Source: Cordilura impudica
Lineage: Eukaryota > Arthropoda > Insecta > Diptera > Scathophagidae
Direction of reading: 5' to 3'
NCBI GenBank assembly: GCA_963682025.1
Contig: OY821520.1
Location: 132,519,819-132,583,818, forward strand
DNA: 64,000 bases
Position numbers and translations under genes: made by a program. The notes below the pieces were generated by a model that worked only from the letters and a program-made list of their open reading frames with translations, was not told the origin of the DNA and did no database searches. Of the stretch, positions 51,711-61,616 are shown in pieces; position 1 is the first letter of the stretch, and each line of letters starts with the position of its first letter.

Positions 51711-52937
51711 CAGTGTTGCCATTTTAGCATTTGAGTTGCTAGATTTAGCAACTTTTTTTGTCGTTTAGCATCCAAAATTTATGAAAAGATGCTAGATGCT
51801 AACTTAGCATCTTTTATTAATAAAAAGTTGCTTTTAGCATCTTTTTTCATTATTTTTGAATATACAATTTTAATTTTAATGGTGTTGATGTTTTAATTTC
51901 TCAAAGTGTAATACGAGAATTTTGTGTACCACTCTTTTTACCACTCTGCTCGTTTCTTTCAACAAATATAACAAAACATTTTGAAATAAAAGAATGTCTA
52001 TTTCAAAATGTTTTGAACACCAACAAAAGCTTTTAATGAATTATAAAGTCGATTGCCAAAAATATTATTGTATTAAAAAAAATGCCAAAATTTTCAATAC
52101 AAAACACATTAAATCCGGTAAAATAACCGATAACCAAAATATTGGAAGAGTTTAAATTTAGATCATCTAAAACAGAAAAAATTCAAATCCAATGGAGTTA
52201 TATCATATAACAATATTGGGATACAACACTGAATACAACCTCTTTATGTATTGAAGTTAACAAAAATTCTATTGGCGAAGATCCATTTAATGAATTATTT
52301 GTATTGCCTTTATTAGTTTTGTCTTTCTCAAAAGCTGAAGTTGAACGTTTTTTTAGTTTAATGGCTTTAGTTAAAAGCAAACTTTGAACAGAATAAGATC
52401 CGAGTTGTTATGTTCTGTATAACGTACAAAAGAAGGTTTGAAATTGAAAAATGGGTGCTGTTACACTTACAATATACCGAGTGATGTCGTTGATAAAAGT
52501 CGATCGTCAGAAAAATATCAGAGCCATGAAGAACTTGAAGATGAAAACATCACAGTAATATTAGATTCCATAAACCAATTATTGCAATATATTCGTATCT
52601 TTTGATAGTGTAAAATCTGTTATATTTGAAATTAAAAAAAATATTTCAAAAATTAAAAATATTTAATTTAAAATTAAAAAAACTCAATTTAATGTTAAAA
52701 AAAAATTACAGATGAAAACCAAAATAATTTTAATTAAAATTTAAAAAATATAAATCGAAACTTATGTTTTATATTAATTTTTCGGTTTAAAAACCAAAAA
52801 AATGTATTAATAAGTATTTAATTTTTCAATATAAATTTGAAAAAAAAAATTAGCATCTTTTTTTTTGACTCCAGTACGTTTTAGCATCTTTTTTTTGCAA
52901 TTTAGCATCTTTACAATTTCAAATTATGGCAACACTG
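51711..52937 (+). mobile_element. hAT transposon remnant (1227 bp) with exact 8-bp duplication
   Basis: Ends CAGTGTTGCCA and TGGCAACACTG, and GTTTGTAG on both sides (51703-51710 and 52938-52945), the 8-bp duplication of hAT elements. Internally, words such as TTAGCATCTTTT repeat near both ends. The related Helitron-like copy at 54027 shows the empty site. Confidence 0.95.
52275..52500 (+). pseudogene. hAT transposase C-terminal dimerisation region (remnant)
   Basis: The plus strand reads DPFNELFVLPLLVLSFSKAE, VERFFSLMALVKSKL, then stops. P-L-x-x-L-x-x-S-x-A-x-V-E-R-x-F-S is the conserved C-terminal hAT motif. The catalytic part is absent, so the element is non-autonomous. Confidence 0.75.
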
Positions 52938-53050
52938 GTTTGTAGGAGGTAATCTCCGTAACTACACATCTGATCTTCCTGAAATTTTCACAGAGTTTTA
53001 CTACAGATGTGGGAAGTGCTATAGGCTATAATTTTTTAAGCATTATTTGT

Positions 53051-53660
53051 GGGCGTGGCACCTCCCAGCCAAGTAATTTTTTAATATCATATATATTGAG
53101 TACTGTGCTAGGGAGAGCCTTGCAAATTTGTGTGAGGTCACCTATTGTTAATATTAGTAGCTACGCCGAAAATGGGCGGGATCGGATAAGTGGGTGTGGT
53201 ACCTGCCATACAAGTAATAATTCAATATTATATCTCTCGAGTACTGTGATAGAGAGAGCTTTTAAAATTTGTCTGATGTCACCTATTATTAATGTGAGTA
53301 GTCGGACAAAACATGGATAGTCTCGGACTAATAGGCATGGCACCTGCCATACAAAGTAAATATAAAATGCCATATATCTGGAGTAATGTAATAGTGAGAG
53401 TCTTGGGACCCTGTGGGAGCCCATACGTTATTCATGTGATTAGTTAGACAAAAAAGGGGCGTGGTCGGAGCAGTGGGCGTGGCACCGCCCGTACAAAGTA
53501 AATATATGATATCACATAACTGGTGTATTATAAAAGGGAAAGACTCGACATTTTGCACGAGCCCATCAGATATTAATGTGAGTAGTCCACTAAAAATTGG
53601 GCGGGATGGGATTAGTGGGCGTGGCACCTATATAAAAAATAATATGTACTACGAAAGCGA
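53051..53660 (+). repeat. Tandem array, five units of 141-142 bp, headed by GGGCGTGGCACC
   Basis: Unit starts at 53051, 53192, 53333, 53475 and 53617. Shared parts: GGGCGTGGCACCTGCCATAC, AATATCATATATCTNGAGTA, GTGATAGNGAGAG and TATTAATGTGAGTAGTC. The units differ by substitutions and the last is incomplete. Short frames across it are by-products of the repeat. Confidence 0.85.
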
Positions 53661-53699
53661 CAGTCTTTTGACAAGTAAATTAGTTATCAATGCGATTTG

Positions 53700-53835
53700 T
53701 CGTGGAAAATATATCGCCAAAATCAAAAATCGCCAAACTCAAAAATCGCGAAAAATAAAAATCGCCCAAAACAAAAATCTCCAAAATCAAAAATGTGCAA
53801 AATCCAAAATCGCTAAAAAAAATTGCCAAATGATA
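53700..53835 (+). repeat. Minisatellite, ~17-bp units (AAAATCGCCAAAATCAA)
   Basis: Seven to eight imperfect units of AAAATCGCC/AAAATC from GGAAAATATATCGCCAAAAT to AAAAAAAATTGCC. No gene. Confidence 0.8.
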
Positions 53836-54026
53836 TTCTGAATTCAAGGCCAATAGTTAAGTGTTGCCAGATCTAATTTGGAAAATCCATGTTCTTCTCA
53901 TGTGCAGCTACATGAACCTTTCTCCAGGGTAGGAACGCCGAAAAATCTGATAATTGTTGTACCGAATGAAAAACAAAAAACATTGTATATCAGCAAGTAT
54001 CGAAATAGAAAAATCTATACTAATAA

Positions 54027-54466
54027 TCTATACTAGCATAATAAAGAGGTAATGTGTGTTTGTTTGTTCGTAGGAGATAATCTCCGTAACTACTCATCTG
54101 ATCTTCCGGAAATTTTCACAGAGTCTAACTGCGGATATGGGAAGGGCTACAGACTGTATTTTTAAATATTTTTAGTGGGCGTGACACCTCCCATACAAAG
54201 TAAATTTTTAATATCGTACATATATATTAAGTATGGTGATAGAGAGAACTTTGCAAATTTGTCTCAGGTCATCTATTATTAACGTGAATAACTAGTCAAA
54301 CAAAAAAATGGCAGGGATTGGACAAATGCGCGTGGCACCCCCATACAAACTTAATATTAAAATGATAGTCTGAATTACTGTAATAGTGAGAGCCTTGAGA
54401 CTTTGCGTGAGCCCTTTCATTACGATTCGGGGGGAGGGGTAGCGAAACACACCGGGTTACATCTAG
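54027..54466 (+). mobile_element. Non-autonomous Helitron-like element, 440 bp (empty-site relative)
   Basis: Begins TCTATACTAGCATAATAAAG after A and ends CCGGGTTACAT then CTAG before T. It shares GAGGTAATGTGTGTTTGTTT, GTAGGAGATAATCTCCG and the GGGCGTGRCACCTCCC unit with 51657-53660, without the hAT. Confidence 0.6.
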
Positions 54467-54469
54467 TTA

Positions 54470-55285
54470 TTAATAAAAGCCTAAGCTACGTACTTTTTTT
54501 TTCTAATAAGTTCTTTATATATATTATTTTCAAAATTTATATATTTAGGTCTTAAAATAGCATCTTTTCTTATTTAAAAAAAATTAAATTATTTTGACTG
54601 ATGCAGAAAATCTAAAGGAGACAGTACCTTTTGAACCTAACCAAACCTAGCTCATCTGAAAGAATATTTTGTCTACTTTTATATACCGTTGTCGGTTGAC
54701 TTCGCACAACTTTGCACGGGATATTTTTTGTTCACTTTATAAGCACACCTCTTACTTTCTCATGTTTTTTAATATCATGAAAAATCCAAGAAAATTGTAA
54801 AGGAGTGGAAATTTTTTACAGAAATATTTAAAGTTACTGCACCTGTATTTCTCCGCTTGAAAATACAACCATGTCAATTTTAAATATAACTTACTTCTAA
54901 ATCAAGTGGCATCACTAATTATGCTAATGAGGTGCCAAATTGTCCAGTATTTACAGATATCTTAAAATTTTTTTTAATAAAAAAATAAGCGTGGTTTGTG
55001 ACATTCTTAGGTATTTTTGCAAAATTTAATTAAATAAAATCATAAAATGTCCCAGAAAAATGTAACTTTGATTACTCGTGCCGAATTTTTTGAAGTGTGG
55101 TCTTCAGTTTGCAAATCAGAGAGATAAAATGCACTACTCAATTTTGTTTCTGAACGAATGAGCTTTGATCGCGTTTATGGCAATACAAAAAATGTAAAAG
55201 ACGAAATATATTTAAGTTCAAAAACCATAGAAAAAAAGTGGAAAACAAGTGGCTGCAGGAAAGAACGATAGATTTTTATATAATA
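54470..55285. other. AT-rich stretch without recognisable genes
   Basis: No defended gene or repeat. Near 55080-55130 the words CGTGCCGAATTTTTTGAAGT might be part of an old element, but nothing is recognised. Confidence 0.45.
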
Positions 55286-55370
55286 CTAGCTGTTTTTACC
55301 CGGTCTTGCCCGGGATAAAAAGGCATTTGACTTGAAAAATGGTTTACTATACTTACCAGGCGCTGAGCTT
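55286..55370 (-). repeat. Helitron-like 3' end, second copy of the CCCGGGCAAGACCGGG type
   Basis: Minus strand hairpin CCCGGGCAAGACCGGG, TAAAAACAG, CTAG next to T, with the following AAAAAGGCATTTGACTTGAA and CCAGGCGCTGAG alike to 46819-46905. After about 85 bp the similarity stops, so the copy is truncated or diverged. Confidence 0.65.
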
Positions 55371-55475
55371 TATCATTTTAATGATTGAAAACAATAATTT
55401 TTTGAAAATTTAAAGCACACTAAAAAAAAATTCAAAAATTTTCTAAAATTTTACAATTGTATTTTCGATTGTATC

Positions 55476-55490
55476 AACAGAAATGTAATA
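55476..55490. repeat. RTE-like LINE target duplication, left (AACAGAAATGTAATA)
   Basis: The same 15 bases occur at 58070-58084, framing the LINE body. Confidence 0.9.
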
Positions 55491-58069
55491 TATATATATA
55501 TATATATGTTCCCGAAACTCCTATAAGGAGCATAGGGCCCCAACAAAATCTCTCCATTTTGATCTGTCCATTGCAATATTTTTCACTTCGCTCCAACTGG
55601 TGTTCAGAGTTGTTGCTTCAACTATGACTTGTCGCCTCCACTTTTAGCAATGTCTGGATGGGCTTTTCTTATTGTATGACCTATCCAGTTCCACTTTCGT
55701 CTACGTATTTCAATGGTTATAGGAGATTGCTGCGTTTCGAACCAGAGCCTCTCATTGGTTATCCTTTGCGGCCAATACACCCGAAGTATTTTTCTCAGAC
55801 ATCGGTTTATAAATACTTGCATTGCCTGAATGTCTGGGGGGGCCGCATTCCGTGTTTCGCAGCCGTACAACAAAGTAGAACGAACATTCGAGTTAAATAG
55901 TTTAATTTTGACACCACGAGAGAGTGTGGATGATTTCCATACATAATTGAGTTGGCCGAAAGTTTGGGATGCTTTTTTAATACGGTGAGTGATATCTGCG
56001 CCCGAGCCGCCAGTTGTTGTTAATATAGAGCCAAGATAACAGAAAGATTCTACATCCTCTAGTATATCATTACCAATTGTAAATCTGCTGTTGTTTTCAG
56101 CGTTTATTCTCCTCACCTTGGTCTTCCTAATGTTAATTTTAAGGCCTGCATTTGAGGCCATGTCTGACAGAAGTTGTAACTTTAATTGCATATCAGAGAA
56201 TCGATGAGAGAGAAGGCAAATGTCATCAGCATATTCTAAGTCCTCTAATCTTCCATTAAGTCCCCAAGAGATACCTCTATTGTCTACCATACATTGTTTC
56301 ATGACAATATCCAATACGATGTTGAATAAGAGTGGAGACATTACGCAACCTTGGCGAACTCCCGTTCCAACTTTAACCCTCCTGCTTAACTTGCCTTCAT
56401 GCACAATGCGGCAACTGGCATCAGCGTATAGGCTCTTTATAAGGTCAATTAATTTGGGAGGGACGCCCTTGCACTGTAAGGCTTTCCAAATAACGTTGTG
56501 GTTTAGAGTATCGAAAGCTTTCTCAAAATCAATAAATACTAGATATAGTGGGGAACGCCATTCGACCGACTGTTCCACTATAATTCTGAGAGTGTTTACA
56601 TGGTCAACACACGATTTGTTTGGACGAAAGCCAGCTTGTTGACATCTGAGTTGAGGTGTCAGTACGTCTGAGATTCTTGACGTAATTATGTGGGTTATTA
56701 TTTTGTTGACCATACTCAGCAACGTTATGCCCCGCCAGTTATTACGGCAAGTTAGATTACCCTTTTTCGGAATGTTGATGATCATGCCTTCCTTAAGTTC
56801 ATCAGGAACTCTTTCATTATGCCATATGTCATCTACTAAGGGCAAAATAATCTGTGCACAAGAAGAGGGATCTGTTTTGAGAAGTTCTGGGGAGATGTTG
56901 TCGGGCCCAGGGCTTTTATTATTTTTAAGCAACTTTATAGCTGAAATGAGCTCAGAAATAGATGGAGTTGTGAAGGGAATGTTTGCAGTATAATTATGGT
57001 TATCGCAATTGCATATGGTCTCATCTCCATTAGGTCCCGGAGTAAGGATTGAGGAGTAGTGGTCGGCCCAAAGATCTAGCTGTTCGTCTTTCGATGTTAT
57101 AAGTATGCCGTCATTGTTTTGTATAGGCTTTCCTGTTACAGTGGCTTTATTAGTAAGTTTTTTGATGAGCTTATAAAGATCTCCAGACCGATTTGTATCC
57201 GCTGCAGCTTGAGCTTCTAACGCTATTCCGGTCGTCCAAGCACGTTTGTCATTGCGGGCATTTCGCTTAACAAGACGGTCTATAGCAGTGTGTTGTGATC
57301 GTAAATTTCCTTTCTCGTTTCTGGTTTTTGCGATGTTAATGGCTGCTTTAATTAGTTTTCTTTCCATAATCAAGGACCAAGTGTCGTCAGATAACCAATG
57401 TTTGCGTCTTTGTTCCTTGAAGCCTATGTGTTTCTTAGCAGCTTCAGTTATTACCTTCTTGATAGTATTCCAATCTTTTCGCTGTTCAAATGACGTTGTT
57501 CTAACGGCTTGTTGCAGTTCATGAGTGTAATTTGCAGCCACTGAGGGATCTCTTAGTTTAAGTATGTTGAACTTTTTCTGAAGCGATGGATTTGCCTTAT
57601 TGATTGCCGCCAGTTTTATACGCATACTTCCAACAAGCAGGTGGTGGTCGCTTGCAACATCCGCCCCTCTTTTGCAACGGACATCTAACAAAGACCCGCG
57701 CCATTTTCGGCTGATAGTAATGTGGTCGATTTGGTTTTCTGTTATATGGTCCGATGATACCCATGTGATCTTGTGTACGTTTTTATGTGGGAACAGAGAT
57801 CCACCTATCACTATGTTGTTTGCAGCACACATATTTACAAAAATTTCTCCATTTTCGGTTCTTCTTCCTAGCGCATGCGTGCCCATGATATTTTCGAAGC
57901 CAGAGTTGTCGGGACCTATTTGTGCGTTAAAGTCTCCCATAACAATCAATATATCACCGGTGTTTGATGATGATATTGCACGATCGAGAAGGCTGTAAAA
58001 ATCTTCTTTGGCAGAATAATCTGAAACTTCTGTAGGTGCATACCACTGTATGCAAGTTACATTACGTAA
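55491..58069 (-). mobile_element. RTE-like non-LTR retrotransposon, 5'-truncated insertion
   Basis: Exact 15-bp duplications flank 2579 bp. On the minus strand it begins abruptly inside the endonuclease domain (5' truncation at 58069) and ends in a (TA)n tail at 55491-55508. This is the signature of target-primed reverse transcription. Short simple-repeat tails are common in the RTE clade. Confidence 0.9.
55622..58066 (-). CDS. RTE-like endonuclease-reverse transcriptase, N-terminally truncated
   Basis: Open for about 815 codons with no internal stop from the insertion edge. Endonuclease: CIQWYAPTEVSDYSAKEDFY, MGDFNAQIG (catalytic D/N), then NQIDHITISRKWRGS and VASDHHLLVG. Reverse transcriptase: NNKSPGPDNISPELLK, NNWRGITLLSM, FIDFEKAFDTLNH, GVRQGCVMSPLLFN and the catalytic LEYADDICLL, then LKINIRKTKV and FCYLGSILTT. 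The end RRRKWNWIGHTIRKAHPDI is typical of RTE/SR2-type proteins. After it the frame is lost by a deletion: RRQVIVEATTLNTSWSEV and WRDFVGALCSL continue in another frame to about 55533. It lacks its N-terminus and probably its promoter, so it is not autonomous. The RT core looks intact. Confidence 0.85.
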   Translation of the reverse strand, partial: RNVTCIQWYAPTEVSDYSAKEDFYSLLDRAISSSNTGDILIVMGDFNAQIGPDNSGFENIMGTHALGRRTENGEIFVNMCAANNIVIGGSLFPHKNVHKITWVSSDHITENQIDHITISRKWRGSLLDVRCKRGADVASDHHLLVGSMRIKLAAINKANPSLQKKFNILKLRDPSVAANYTHELQQAVRTTSFEQRKDWNTIKKVITEAAKKHIGFKEQRRKHWLSDDTWSLIMERKLIKAAINIAKTRNEKGNLRSQHTAIDRLVKRNARNDKRAWTTGIALEAQAAADTNRSGDLYKLIKKLTNKATVTGKPIQNNDGILITSKDEQLDLWADHYSSILTPGPNGDETICNCDNHNYTANIPFTTPSISELISAIKLLKNNKSPGPDNISPELLKTDPSSCAQIILPLVDDIWHNERVPDELKEGMIINIPKKGNLTCRNNWRGITLLSMVNKIITHIITSRISDVLTPQLRCQQAGFRPNKSCVDHVNTLRIIVEQSVEWRSPLYLVFIDFEKAFDTLNHNVIWKALQCKGVPPKLIDLIKSLYADASCRIVHEGKLSRRVKVGTGVRQGCVMSPLLFNIVLDIVMKQCMVDNRGISWGLNGRLEDLEYADDICLLSHRFSDMQLKLQLLSDMASNAGLKINIRKTKVRRINAENNSRFTIGNDILEDVESFCYLGSILTTTGGSGADITHRIKKASQTFGQLNYVWKSSTLSRGVKIKLFNSNVRSTLLYGCETRNAAPPDIQAMQVFINRCLRKILRVYWPQRITNERLWFETQQSPITIEIRRRKWNWIGHTIRKAHPDIAKSGGDKS

Positions 58070-58084
58070 AACAGAAATGTAATA

Positions 58085-59720
58085 CCAATGAAATATTTGC
58101 TATTGTGATAAAATTACTGTTAAGAAAACAGAATTGTAATCGTAGTCATCTCAAAATTCGTTGACAAACTTAATCGAAATTAGATTGGCAATAAATTCGG
58201 TAACTACAATGAATATGTTTTCGGTGATTCCTAACAAAATGGAACTAATATGCGGCTAAGTGTACCAATAATTTTGTTCAGCGATTTTGCGTATTTATTG
58301 TTTTTTTTTTTTAATTTAAATAAACAATATAATCACCGCTGTACTTGAAACCACTATCACAAAAAAAAAAAAATCGTAAATGAAAAAATTCTTAAATTTA
58401 CGAGTTATTTGCTGTTCTATGATTTCAATAAGAATATTTTCTCTTGTTTTAATTCATATAGGAAAGGTTTTGTGAAATCAAAAAAATGCCCTTTTTTCTA
58501 CTACACAGGTGTTAAGAGATATTTAAATTTTAACATGTTTTTTTATTGAACCTTGTCATTATTTTAAAAAATTAGACATTGATTTTATGAAAAAAAAATG
58601 CTTTAAAAACGTCTACATTTTGGGTTGATTTAAAAAAAAAAAACTCATAATCAGTAGTCGACGTTAATAAAACACACTTTTGGAGATGATGTTGTTCTAT
58701 AACTATAATAAAAACTTTTTATTTGCACAATCTATTTTCCATTATAATTTTTTCAATTATAACATAGATTCTTTATTTACTAATTATTACGAATAAAGGA
58801 ACTTAAAATAATATTTCACTCAAATCACATGTTTTTATTTTTTTTTTTTAATTTCGAATTTTCTTTGGTGATGCCTAACTTATTTCAAAAAGAGAAGTCA
58901 TTCTTAATTGAATGAAATTGAAGAACAAAAACAATTAAATGAACAAGTAAAATGTTATTTTAAAAGAAAATATTTTTTTTTTAACTTTTTTTTACTTAAG
59001 GTTTTTTTTGTGAAATTGACTAAAGAACCTTATGGCACCTCTGTTTCTAGATAACATATGGTTCTGAAGATAAACCGTATGTTTCATGTCATTTGACAAT
59101 AAAAAATATGATTTCGAAAAATACTTCGAAAATATAAAACTTATGTTTTCAAGAAACCCAAAATTTCAATTTCGTGTTATTTCAAATTCATTCTTGTTCA
59201 AATAACAACGTTTCAAGAACAGGGCTGAATAACTATTTTCAAATGCAACAAAGTAATTTTTGAAAATTTGAAAATTTATCATTCTATCTAGTAAAATCAT
59301 TTGTTTATTAAAATCGCTTTAATGAAGCCACTATGTCAATCGTGAAGTTGAAAGTGCTTAATGTGCCAGTAACACCGGTCGACACCATTTTTGGGTCTGA
59401 CTTCTAAATGCCATTTTTTTTTTTAGTTTCTTTTATGTTACAAATAAAGGGAAAAGTATTTTTTTTTTCAAAGTTTGTTTTTGCGAAAATAAGACCAACT
59501 TTTCGATTTTAAGAAGAATGATTATTATACTGATTATTATACTGAACGTCTAAGGTTAACGTTTATATTTTGCAAAAAATGTGTGTTAAATTTACTCAAA
59601 TTTGTTTTTGTTTTTTCAATAAAGCACAATGCTTCGATAACCAGTTTTTATTAATAAAAAATGGCAAGTATAAAGATGAAATGAAAAGAATACAGTTTTT
59701 TATGTTAAGCGTATTTATAA
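58085..59720. other. AT-rich stretch without recognisable genes
   Basis: 1.6 kb, many poly-A/T runs (58300-58310, 58363-58373, 58840-58850, 59410-59422). No defended gene, exon or repeat. Confidence 0.5.
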
Positions 59721-59723
59721 GAA

Positions 59724-59945
59724 CTAGCAAATTCGAGCCCTCGGAATTCGAGTGCAAATTCTGGAAAATTTTATTTTTTCATTAAATAAAGACCCTAAAA
59801 GTACGATAATCAATTATAGCCAATTCACAAATAAACACAAAAAACAAACTCATTTTTATTACAAACACATTCACAATTTAGTAGCAACTTTAAATGTAAT
59901 TTACTCTAAATAAAGGAAAAAATTAAAAAATCTGTAAATCAAAAA
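59724..59945 (-). repeat. Helitron-like 3' end, second copy of the 49511 family
   Basis: Minus strand CACTCGAATTCCGAGGGCTC, GAATTTG, CTAG next to T. It shares GAATTCGAGTGCAAATTCT, AAATTTTATTTTTTCATT, AAACAAACTCA and GTAGCAACTTTAAA with 49511-49775. It joins directly to the LINE that starts near 59950. Confidence 0.6.
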
Positions 59946-59949
59946 TCTG

Positions 59950-60176
59950 ACCAAAGCCTCCTTCTTCATAAAAGGTTGGGGCAGCAAACTTGCTAGCGAA
60001 GACGTTGTGAAGGTCTTGGGAAAGCAAAATAAAGGTCTAGCCACTGACAAATGGGAGATCTTCCATAGAGAGGAGGGCCCAGATGGCACTCTTATCGTGG
60101 TGGGGATTGATCAGGAGTCAATGGCCAGCCTAGAGACCACAAAAGGTAAAGCCTTCTTCGTCTCAGACGCAGTCTA
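59950..60176 (+). pseudogene. LOA/I-like LINE, ORF1 C-terminal remnant
   Basis: One open frame reads GWGSKLASEDVVKVLGKQNK, GLATDKWEIFHREEGPDGTL, IVVGIDQESMASLETTKGKA, FFVSDAV, stop. The pattern N-x-G-L-x-T-x-x-W, then E-G-x-x-L-x-V-x-I-D-x-x-S is found at the end of ORF1 proteins of insect LINEs. The protein's start is absent, so the element is 5'-truncated. A spacer of about 160 bp follows before ORF2. Confidence 0.6.
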
Positions 60177-60338
60177 GTTTAAAGTAGGCAAGACGACCAT
60201 TAGCTGGGAGAAGGCAAATGATGAATCCAAGGCGGGCAATAGTGAGGGGACTTCCACAGACCTAAAACCATCCACCTCAGCTACATAGGGAGAGTTGGAA
60301 ATAACCAACTCCCAAGAAGATAAACTTTTAGCCGAACA

Positions 60339-61616
60339 ATGATCATTCTCATGCAGATAAACCTCCATCGGAGCAAAACGGCTACTCAAACTCTGATGGA
60401 AAAACTACAAAAAGGTAAGTTACATGTCATTCTAGTACAGGAACCTTGGACGGCAAATGACAAGGTTACTGGACTAAATGATCCTAATTACCAAATTTTC
60501 TATGCTCATACAGGAACTCGACCGAGAACGTGTATTATTTGTCAAGAAAACCTAAAATATCTCTTTTCCCCAGACTTGTCCACCGCAGATGCCACCGTTC
60601 TGCAACACGGAAGCCAACCAATGCTCTTAGCATCGGTTTATCTCCCGTCGGACTCACCGACGCCTCCACCGACGTCGGAACTTGAAGAGATGGTAAAAAC
60701 GGCCAGGATAACAGGTAAGGAAATTCTCATAGGGTGCGATGCGAATTCTCACCATATAGCTTGGGGACGTTCAAACTGTAACCAAAGGGGGGATGCTTTA
60801 CTTGAATTCCTTAACGAAAATTACCTTTTTACCCTTAATGTTGGGAACACAGCAACCTTTGTTAACAAATTAAGGGAAGAGGTCCTAGATATTTCAATTT
60901 GTTCGAAAAATTTAGTGGATGATATCCAAGATTGGCATGTCTCTAGCGAAAATTCCTTCTCGTATCATCGATACATTTTATTTAAACTGACACATCCACC
61001 ACCTGAACGCATCAAGTTCAGGAATAAGGCTAAGACTGATTGGCCTAAATTTAGAAGAAATCTACAAGCCCGTCTAATTACTCCTCGCATAGACCTAAGG
61101 TATGTCGGGGAGGTTGACGAGGAAGTGGACAAAATAACTAGGAGCCTAATTGAGTCCTTCAAGGAATGCTGTCCACTCCGAGAAAGGAGATCTCCCCGAG
61201 ATAAACCCTGGCTAACAGGGGAACTGATAAATTTTGGGAAGGACGTCCGAAGACTTTTCAATAGGGCTCGTCGTAAAAAACACGTAATATACTGGGATGA
61301 CTACCATATTAAGCTCAGGGATTACAACAAAAAGATTCGAATAGCCAAACGCAACTCCTGGAGACACTTCTGTGAACAGGTTGATAGCGTTAATGTCGTC
61401 TCAAAAATCAAGAAATTCTTATCGAAAACCCATTCGCAGCCTGAAACTCTAGTCGATAGGGACGGGATTCGGGCGGAATCGATGGAACAGTCCTTAAGAA
61501 TATTGATGGAAACACACTTTCTTACCGAAAAATATGGGCCGAATTGGTACCAATGTGTCCCGACAAACTGGAACCAACGTGGAACAGCAGACGGGACCCG
61601 TAGGGGAACAATATGA
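60339..61616 (+). pseudogene. LOA/I-like LINE ORF2, endonuclease and linker
   Basis: Starts at ATG with MIILMQINLHRSKTATQTL (the N-x-x-x-x-x-x-A motif), VILVQEPW (catalytic E), LLASVYLPSD, ILIGCDANSHHIAWGRS (catalytic D/N), GNTATFVNKLREEVLDISI and SENSFSYHRYI, where the usual SDH is replaced by SYH. The linker has WPKFRRNLQ, DKPWLTGELINFGKDVRRLF and RDYNKKIRIAKRNSWRHFCE. It is open for 425 codons, then shifts frame near 61600. The SDH change suggests a loss of nuclease activity. Confidence 0.85.

Larger units (their letters stand above)
51657..53660 (+). mobile_element. Non-autonomous Helitron/DINE-like element, interrupted by a hAT
   Basis: It starts TCTATACTAATATAATAAAG after A, as does the smaller relative at 54027. 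After AGGTAATGTGTGTTT it is interrupted by a hAT (51711-52937), then resumes GAGGTAATCTCCGTAACTAC and continues into a five-unit tandem array. The exact 3' end was not found. Confidence 0.6.

Noticed and set aside
53051..53660. CRISPR-like regular repeats
   Set aside because: The whole unit repeats rather than short repeats with unique spacers, and the DNA is insect; it is a tandem satellite-like array.
53009..53841. Open frames on both strands over 85-126 codons
   Set aside because: They follow the 141-bp tandem array; internal repetition keeps frames open without coding selection.
55658..57998. Several plus-strand frames of 80-140 codons
   Set aside because: All are antisense shadows of the RTE-like ORF on the minus strand.
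59570..59785. 71-codon frame MQKMCVKFTQICFCFF
   Set aside because: No motif, runs into the Helitron-like end at 59724, and is in AT-rich non-coding DNA.
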